Shown here piece after piece: positions 58,200 through 64,000 of a DNA stretch of 64,000 bases. The position numbers and the translations under genes were made by a program. Position 1 is the first letter of the stretch. Each line of letters begins with the position of its first letter. The notes under the pieces are model-generated. The model saw only the letters and a program-made list of their open reading frames with translations. It did no database searches and was not told the origin of the DNA. Origin of the DNA: Quillaja saponaria (lineage: Eukaryota; Streptophyta; Magnoliopsida; Fabales; Quillajaceae); contig CM055613.1 in assembly GCA_029379385.1 (NCBI GenBank), forward strand, positions 19,610,001 through 19,674,000, in the 5' to 3' direction.

Positions 58200-60200
58200 A
58201 GTGAAACCAAACGAGGATCTTAATTATGCGCTTCCTTAATCCACTCAAAAAGAATCAGCCTAGCACGAATATGAACCAAGAACACTCTTGACTCGCTGAT
58301 CTTCAATTGAACCCTGTCATCCAGCAATTTGTGCATCTCTGCAACCAAAGGTCTTTTAATTTTTGCTATGTGTGCCAAGCTACCCAAAAACTTCCTACTA
58401 AGAGCATCTGCAACTACATTTGTCTTTCCAGGATGACACAAAATAATGTAGTTATAGTCCTTTAATAACTCCATCCACAGCCTTTGCCTAAGGTTCAGAT
58501 CTCTCTCCTAGAAGATATACTTCAAACTCTTGTGGTCGGTGTATATCTCACACGTTTCACCATAAAGGTAATGCCACCAAATTTTCAAAGCAAAGACAAC
58601 TGTTGCCATTTCCAAATCATGTGTCGAGTAATTCTTCTCATGTCCACTTCATATAACTAGAAGCATAAGCAATCAACTTACCATGTTGCATCAACATGCA
58701 GCCAAGTCTAATCCTGGAAGCATCACAATACACTAGTAATCACCTAACCCCGATGGTAAAGTCAACACTGGAGTTGTAGTCAAACAGATCTTGAGCTTTT
58801 GAAAGCTCTCCTCACAAGTGTTTGTCCACTGATACTTTATATTTTTCTGAGTCAATCGAGTCAAAGGAGCTTGCAAAACGTGAGAAGTCCTTAACAAAGC
58901 TTTGGTAGTAGCCTGCTAACCTAAGAAAGTTGCGAATCTCACTAACTGATGTCAATCTTGGCCAGCTCTCAACTACTTTGACCTTCTTAAGACCCACTTG
59001 AATCCCATCTTTAGACACCACGTGACCTAACAAAACCATATTGTCTAACCAAAATTCAAATTTCGAGAATTTAGTGTATAATTGGTGCTCTTGTAGAGTT
59101 TGCAAAACCAATACGAGATGTTGCTTTTGTTACTCCTTACTCTTAGACTAAACTAAGATGTCGTCGATGAAAAAATTACAAACCTATCCAAGAATAGATT
59201 GAATACATAGTTCATCAAGTCCATAAATGTTGTAGGTTCGTTTGTGAGCCTAAAAGACATAACCAAAAATTCATAATGCCCATACTGAGTCTTGAAAGCA
59301 ATCTTTGGAATGTCCTTTTGCTTAATATTTAACTGATAGTAGCCCGACCTTAAGTCAATCTTGGAAAAACACTGTGCTCTCTGAAGCTGATCAAATAAGT
59401 CATCAATCCGTGAAAGAAAGTACTTGTTGCGAACCGTTATCTTGTTAAGTTACCAGTAGTCTGTGCACAGCCATATAGAACCATCATTCTTCCAAACAAA
59501 CAACACTGGAGCACCCTAAGGCTAAGTGCTCAGTCGGATGAAACCCTTTTCAAGAAAATCTTGCAACTACTATTTTCCTTTCTTAAGCTGTACGTGAGCC
59601 ATGCAGTAAAGGGGTATGAAAATTGGACTGGTACCAGGAACCAAGTCTATACAAAATTGAATATCCCAATCAGGAGGCAAACCTAATAACTCATTAGGAA
59701 ACACATCTGGAAACTCTCATAACTTAAACTTGTCCCAAACTAGGCCCTGTATCTTCTGTATCTTTCACGAAAGCCAAGTATGCCTTACACCTATTTTGCA
59801 TCGTCCACCTCACACGTATAGCAAGTTATGTGGGGCTGCACTACGATCACCTTGGATTCGGAATTTAGATCCCCTCGAATCTTAAAGGTAACGACCTTCT
59901 CAAAATGATCAACTATGGTATTAACCAATCCAAACCTAGTATCACATCAAAATACAACAAAGTAAGCTGGTTCAAGTTTGCAGACATGTCATGGTCATCA
60001 ACACCACTGGGACATGTCCTTTCCCAGACAAGCCTCTACCACGTCCTTTATTGTACCACACCTTCTCATTCCATGTCTTAAAGTAGATAAAGCAGAAACC
60101 TCATAACTAACCCTCTGGCCACCTTCTTTGGAAGCCATCCAACAAGTTATAAGTGTCATTGCCACTAGGCACTAAAGTCAAACAAAACAAACTATTTACC
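58200..60200 (-). pseudogene. Gypsy 4 protease remnant, RT and RNase H
   Basis: On the minus strand: a degenerate protease region (60,180-59,790), EFPDVFPNELLGLPPDWDI near 59,710, the GAPVLFVWKNDGS block near 59,510, [20 protein letters not shown] (about 59,400-59,345), [24 protein letters not shown] with a one-base frame change near 59,160, then FSKFEFWLDNMVLLGHVVSK (59,060), WPRLTSVSEIRNFLRLAGYY (58,960), and RNase H ending with [20 protein letters not shown] and [15 protein letters not shown] near 58,370. Catalytic DD kept; stops in several places (for example after the DDILV block). Confidence 0.9.
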
Positions 60201-60325
60201 AATAAACCCAGGAACTCATTTATTGAAATAGCAAGAAGTGAACAAGGATATCATGAATAATAATGATGACTCGAGGAACGAATATGAATCCTATGCTCCA
60301 CTAACAACTAGAAATGAAATATAGG

Positions 60326-60337
60326 GCTCTGATACCA
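60326..60337 (-). promoter_or_regulatory. Primer-binding site of gypsy 4
   Basis: The plus strand GCTCTGATACCA is the exact reverse complement of TGGTATCAGAGC, the initiator-Met-tRNA site, four bases from the LTR end. It is the only unmutated copy in the window. Confidence 0.92.
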
Positions 60338-60341
60338 ACTT

Positions 60342-63304
60342 TCTCACGACCTAAACGGGGGCCATGACCGACAAATGGATCAAGGTGAACATAGGCCCAC
60401 CATGACCCAAATAAGACTACAAAGGATCTCGAAAATGAAACAAAATTACAATAGTCCATTTTAAAACCGGACACTCAAAAGCTTATAAACCTAATAGAAC
60501 GACATCATACTACACAAATAGTTATCCATGACTGAAAGCACATATCTAAACCGAAAACAAATCCCAGAATATGGTTGCAGTGAAGTCTAAATACAAGTAC
60601 AAAGATACAAACATCTAGATATAAAAGGTAAAAATGATACTAGGCCCATGCTGAAACAAAGGTTGGGCAAACCAAAAGAAACATCATACGAACACCTTTC
60701 CTCGAATTGAAACTCAAATTACAAAATCAAGCTATCTGAAAATAAAAACATTAACTAACAAGGGTGAGTCACAAAGACTTCATGAGTAGACAATACATAG
60801 TATAGCAAGTGGGGAAACAAGTCAAAGTATGAATGATTTACTAACAAAAAGTTTACATAAAGGTACAATACATTTGAAAACGGCTTCCCCAAGCACGAAT
60901 GATTTACTAACAAATAGTTTACAAAGAGAAACAATGATATATTTGAAAATGATTTCTGTAAAGACTTACAAATAAACAAGTTTGCATAAAGATACAAAGA
61001 TATATTTGAAAATATAAGCAGTAAACCATTGTCAACAACCAATTGGTGAAAGAGTTATAACTGAAATCTTAAATCAAAGTAAAAAAATCATTTGTCATAA
61101 CCATTTTATAAAGGCATCCATAGACACTGTATATTGTCAAAACTATCAAACCGAACATAAGAAAAGGAATTAAATAATTTTCAATAACTATTCGGTAAGA
61201 GAGGTATAATTGAAATCTCAAAGAAACATGGACAAATTCATTTGACATAATCATTGTATGAAAATCTTAGTTGGGAATTATACAATGTCAAAACTATCAA
61301 ACCATTGAACCTTTTAAGTCACAACATGGTAGCGCCAAACCCCCACTAACTAGGGTATTAAATTCATCAATTCATACAAACCTGTTGAACCCTTAAGTTA
61401 CAACGTGCTAATGCCAAACCCCCACTAACTAGGGTATCAAATCTGTCAATTCATATAAACTGTCAAACCCTTAGGTTACAACGTGCTTATGCCTAACCCT
61501 CACTAACTAGGGTATCAAATTTATTACCATGTATGTTGGAATATACACGGGGTTGAGCCATCCCTCCCTAACTAGGTTTCATATCCAAAATATTATGTGC
61601 ACACTAGGATAATTATACCTCGTTAGCTTAAGATGTTCTGACAAGTACTATTCCATAAAAACAATCCAAAAGGAAAACATTTTATTTGAATGACAAAGAA
61701 GTGCCAAGACAAAAATTAAGAAAACCAATGGAAGCATCTCCAACATCATTAACTAAATAACAAACTTTCCAAATCAAATAAGTCCATCAACTCCAAAGTC
61801 AAATACAATTGTACACCAATAGTCAAAATAACATAAATCAACTTTCATTTCAAGTAAAAATATTGATTTCAAATTTATTCAAAGCATATATCCAATGACA
61901 CTTATCAAATAAGAGAAGATGAAATGTTAAATTACTTGTCCCATATGACTATGTTCAAGAATGTAAAGTAATTAATAACAATATCCATATAAGCATAAGT
62001 GATCAGAAAAAATATGTATAAAATGTTTGATGGTTCAAATACACTTTTGAAAATGTTTACCTTAAAAACTAGTTTGAAAAGCTTGAAATATCATAAGTCA
62101 AGTTTAAGAAAAACATGTTTATGAATATTATTTATGCATAAGGTGAGTACAACTAAAACACTACACTAGACACTATCCACTCACAGTAAAAGCGTAACTT
62201 CCAAGAATGCCAGGAACTAAAAGTCACCTAATGGAAGGTGTGAGAGTCTCCAGTGAGCCTTGCTGATTTGGGGCACTTTAGGTGCCAATTAGGAGTTGGA
62301 ATTTTAGCTGGAAGTGGCTGCAAACACCCTCAAAAATGAGCTAGACTGGAGTTGAAAAATGGGCAACAATGATGGCTGAAAATGGCTCTAAAGTGTCTTG
62401 AAATAGGGGAGCTAGAGTCGCTGCTTTAAGTAGATGGAAATGGCCTTCAATTGGTTGTAATTTGGAGCTTGAATGACCATCTAAAGTGGCTGGAAATAGA
62501 GCAAAAATGGATTGAATTTTCTCAGCAAACCAAGTTACTGTAGATGTTGTTTTATGGGTGGTTTGTGGTTACTGTTTGGAGGAGGAAGAAAGGCAACCTT
62601 TGAGGGAGTTTAGGATGGTCTTGGAGGAGGAAAAGATTATTGAAATGTAGGGGAAAGTGAGCTGGAACAGTCAATGAAATCAATCCAAAAATAGACTAAA
62701 ATAATGGTAAAAATGTAGCGAAAAATGGAGGCAAATCATATCTCTTTTGGAGAGGTTGAGAGGGCTGAAACTGACGAATTTTATGAGGGTTTTAGAAGGG
62801 TAAAAAGGAGGCACTTTCATCTGGAAAGGAGACCTCATAAAGCTGCCATGGCTGCTACAAGAAGGGAGGAAGAAGAGCTAGTGTAAAAAGATGGAAGGAG
62901 GAAGGAAAAAAGAAAAAGGAAGAGAGAGAAAAAAGGAAAAAGGCAAAAGAGAAGAAAAAAATATGTGGATGGGGACACTTGTCTATCATTGTCAGGTCCA
63001 TAAGGATTTTCCAAGTTACAATTCGAAAACGGGTTCCAAAAGTTTTACCTGGTTTAATGTAAACTCCCAAAATTGTAAATGGTTAACTTTAAAATCCTTA
63101 CACTATTTAAACCATATAAAAATAATTTAAGTGTTGTGTAAAATGTAATCTTGTGTAATTTACTAAAATAATTTTATCGACTCTAAAAAAAAAAAATTCA
63201 AAATAGTTTTCGGAGCTCACTTATGTTATTATATCCGATTCGAAATATTTTCACGAAATGTGAAATCCACTAATTGGGCACATTCTAAATTATGGGTCAT
63301 CACA
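60342..63304 (-). repeat. Gypsy 4 5' LTR (2,963 bp)
   Basis: About 480 bp longer than its partner. Extra sequence includes repeats of GAATGATTTACTAACAAA-AGTTTACA between 60,820 and 61,015 that occur once in the other LTR, and a segment at about 61,735-61,950 not seen in it. Confidence 0.9.
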
Positions 63305-63398
63305 CTACGCAGGATCCTTACACTTTCTTAGAAGAGTCTAGTCGATTTTGTGTGGTATTAGGGTATGACTCTACATGGGAAATAAAGTTAGTTTGCTA
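63305..63398 (+). other. Gag remnant, part 2
   Basis: Starts with the second CTACG copy and reads GCAGGATCCTTACACTTTCT, GAAGAGTCTAGTCGATTTTG and onward, which matches gag of gypsy 1 at 21,207-21,275. It stops abruptly at 63,398, where a new LTR starts. Confidence 0.8.
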
Positions 63399-64000
63399 TT
63401 GTTATAACCCTAGTACTGTAACATTAAGTTTTAGAGTTATTGTAGCAAATTTAAGTTATAACATTAAACCAGTACATAAACAAGACAGATAAACACTATA
63501 AAATATATATGCATATACACTGTAATTGTATTTAACTTTGGCTTTACTTTTATTTTTATTTTTTTACTTTTTCTTTTTCCTCCTTATCTTTTATTTTCTC
63601 TTTTCTTCCTTACTTGCCTGTGCTTTTCTTTCTTTGTTTGTTTCCACTGTTTTACTTCTTGAAACTTCCAACCAAACCCTTTTAACCGAGCTCCTTAGCT
63701 CCTTCCTTGCAGCTAACTTCTTTCTTTTCTCTTGCTGGTCACTTTGCTCTGTCCAGCTCCTCCATGATAATAGCTTAGCCGAAAGCTCCAGCAACTGCCA
63801 ACAACAACAGTGAGGCATGACAGTAGCAGGTCTCTCTCCAACTTTCTTGACTATCTAGCTAGTGGCTGATCCTAGTGTTTTTCTTCAGCCCATGGTGGTA
63901 GTGAGCAACCGGCTCTAGCTAGTCAGCCACCACCTTATACCTTGGTGGTCTCAATTGTGGTAGTTTTCCACAAAATTTATGCCTCTTATGTTAATCAATT
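63399..64000 (+). repeat. LTR of gypsy 3 family, partial (runs off the window)
   Basis: TGTTATAACCCTAGTACTG opens it; about 150 bp match 53,669-53,830, including the AACAAGACARATAAACACTA stretch. Then comes the pyrimidine-rich tract of this family. The right end is outside the window. The open frames here come from base bias. Confidence 0.82.

Larger units (their letters stand above)
54257..63304 (-). mobile_element. Ty3/gypsy element 4, both LTRs present
   Basis: LTRs 54,257-56,738 (3' LTR) and 60,342-63,304 (5' LTR), interior 56,739-60,341. Perfect target duplication CTACG (54,252-54,256 and 63,305-63,309) in the gag remnant of gypsy 3. Ends on the plus strand: TGTCACGACCC...GGGTCATAACA and TCTCACGACC...GGGTCATCACA. 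Gag is largely missing: only about 0.5 kb separates the primer-binding site from the RT start. The LTR family differs from that of elements 1-3. Confidence 0.92.

Noticed and set aside
62855..63130. Opposite-strand frames of Lys/Glu/Arg or Phe/Ser-rich composition
   Set aside because: Purine-rich LTR tract of gypsy 4, matched by the same tract near 56,340-56,400 in the other LTR.
1..64000. tRNA, rRNA, small RNA genes, CRISPR arrays or prokaryotic operons
   Set aside because: None seen. Tandem repeats present lack the repeat-spacer pattern, and the gene content is that of a plant nuclear genome.

Overview
The window reads as AT-rich nuclear DNA of a dicotyledonous plant. A TIR-NBS-LRR (TNL) resistance-gene relic (grasses lack TNLs), a plant ABCG transporter fragment, and plant Ty3/gypsy, Ty1/copia, L1, RTE and CACTA remains support this. 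I found no gene with an intact reading frame: every recognisable coding region carries stops or frameshifts. The window is mainly a heavily nested transposon block beside one broken TNL gene.

Layout. (1) 1-5,088: 5' part of a CACTA (En/Spm-like) transposon on the minus strand, with a decayed TNP2-type transposase (1-1,452), three exons of an ABCG transporter gene (about 2,540-4,100, plus strand), and subterminal repeats next to its right end. It interrupts an RTE-type LINE. (2) 5,089-29,150: that LINE (minus strand) resumes at 5,089-5,873 and again at 29,058. The gap holds a solo LTR A (5,874-29,057), which is interrupted by a second LTR-like insert B (6,163-8,645) and by gypsy element 1 (9,906-28,535, plus strand). 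Element 1's 5' LTR is in turn interrupted by gypsy element 2 (10,964-18,909, minus strand). Five-base target duplications support three of these insertions. Element 2 is unusual: both of its ends are U5 ends, because its 5' LTR is replaced by a 0.7-kb inverted duplication. (3) 29,385-30,661: a long-TIR MITE-like element interrupted by a 5'-truncated RTE LINE. (4) 31,901-37,515: a nearly complete but dead L1 LINE (minus strand). (5) 37,852-40,540: a truncated Ty1/copia element (plus strand). (6) 41,237-45,008: a 3.8-kb solo LTR of the gypsy 1/2 family. (7) 46,050-51,270: the TNL pseudogene (minus strand) with a tandemly duplicated 3' end. (8) 51,575-64,000: the 3' half of a gypsy element 3, its LTR, a remnant of gag leader and another LTR. 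That gag remnant is split by gypsy element 4 (54,257-63,304, minus strand), which keeps both LTRs, a perfect primer-binding site and a CTACG target duplication.

No operational gene network is visible. The value of the window lies in the order of insertions, which can be read from interrupted reading frames and target duplications, and in three structures: the U5-U5 gypsy insertion, the ABCG capture by the CACTA element, and the lesions of the TNL gene. Domain calls come from reading translations by eye; no database search was run.
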